NCBI GenBank assembly: GCA_016840945.1
Contig: JAEORJ010000021.1
Location: 1-23,297, forward strand
DNA length: 23,297 bases
Direction of reading: 5' to 3'
From: Candidatus Gerdarchaeota archaeon
GTDB taxonomy: Archaea; Asgardarchaeota; Heimdallarchaeia; JABLTI01
Part shown: positions 23,241-23,297 of the stretch, in pieces
Position numbering within the stretch: position 1 is the first letter of the stretch
How the letters are laid out: every line of letters starts with the position of its first letter
Translations under genes and position numbers: made by a program
The notes under the pieces: model-generated
What the model saw: only the letters and a program-made list of their open reading frames with translations
Told to the model about the DNA's origin: nothing
Databases searched by the model: none

Positions 23241-23297
23241 TTGGAGCAACAAGGAAAAATTTTACGTTTAACAAGTATTTTCTCAGCAATCGTTTCT
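23241..23297 (+). CDS. Start of a gene cut by the window end
   Basis: TTG at 23241 with GGAG 10 bp upstream begins an open frame of 19 codons reaching the edge (MEQQGKILRL... ending SIFSAIVS). The hydrophobic second half may begin a signal peptide or transmembrane helix. The product cannot be named. It is divergent from mvaD, sharing a 177-bp intergenic region. Confidence 0.5.
   Translation, partial: MEQQGKILRLTSIFSAIVS

Noticed and set aside
1..23297. Prophage, insertion sequence, integrase, toxin-antitoxin or defence island
   Set aside because: No transposase, recombinase, terminal inverted repeats, nuclease-plus-immunity pairs or tRNA-flanked junctions were found; the window looks like ordinary chromosome.

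Overview
This is a 23.3 kb AT-rich stretch of an archaeal chromosome. The archaeal assignment rests on gene content: an F420-dependent methylene-H4MPT dehydrogenase (mtd), the mismatch endonuclease NucS, a gamma-alpha fused 2-oxoacid:ferredoxin oxidoreductase, a MntR/DtxR-type regulator, and mevalonate-pathway genes. A Rab/Ras-like small GTPase and Ca2+-binding TSP3-repeat surface proteins point to the Asgard archaea (a Lokiarchaeia- or Heimdallarchaeia-like lineage). That placement is an inference from gene types, not a phylogeny. Many genes start with TTG. Several first-in-transcript genes have a TATA-like element about 27-31 bp before the start codon, which suggests leaderless mRNAs. Several other genes have clear Shine-Dalgarno sites. 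No tRNA, rRNA, CRISPR array, IS element or integrase was seen.

Layout. 1-704 (-): start of a secreted TSP3-repeat protein cut by the window edge. 1059-4216 (+): a HEAT-repeat protein and a membrane protein with a C-terminal zinc ribbon. 4238-5328 (-): small GTPase followed by an ArsC/LMW-phosphatase-like protein; a 12-bp perfect hairpin separates these from the + genes. 5491-7026 (-): mtd and a DUF2225 zinc protein. 7257-7715 (+): a MntR/DtxR-type regulator, divergent from mtd, with two 19-bp-spaced direct repeats in front of it. 7733-9692: an endonuclease IV/sugar isomerase-type TIM barrel (-) and an APH-type kinase (+). 9682-13059 (-): a giant surface protein with a propeller-like ectodomain, TSP3 stalk and membrane anchor. 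13224-14668 (+): nucS and a four-helix membrane protein whose start carries a 7-bp tandem duplication. 14686-16759: an EamA-type transporter (-) and an alpha/beta hydrolase (+). 16823-19423 (+): the two-gene 2-oxoacid:ferredoxin oxidoreductase. 19455-19934 (-): a ferritin-like protein. 20113-21067 (+): a 53-residue single-helix membrane protein, a glutaredoxin-like protein and a ferredoxin:thioredoxin reductase catalytic subunit. 21105-23063 (-): mevalonate kinase and a mevalonate (di)phosphate decarboxylase. 23241-end (+): the first 19 codons of another gene.

How it fits together. The sequence suggests an anaerobic, ferredoxin- and F420-using archaeon. 2-oxoacid oxidation would supply reduced ferredoxin, which the FTR homologue could pass to the adjacent CGFC glutaredoxin-like protein. 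Mtd implies H4MPT-linked C1 metabolism. MvaD next to mevalonate kinase implies a decarboxylase-type mevalonate route rather than the dehydratase route common in archaea. The strongest leads are the GTPase with a DVGGQ G3 motif, the regulator with a mixed MntR/DtxR metal site and its operator-like repeats, the FTR/glutaredoxin/micro-membrane-protein cluster, and the TSP3 surface proteins.
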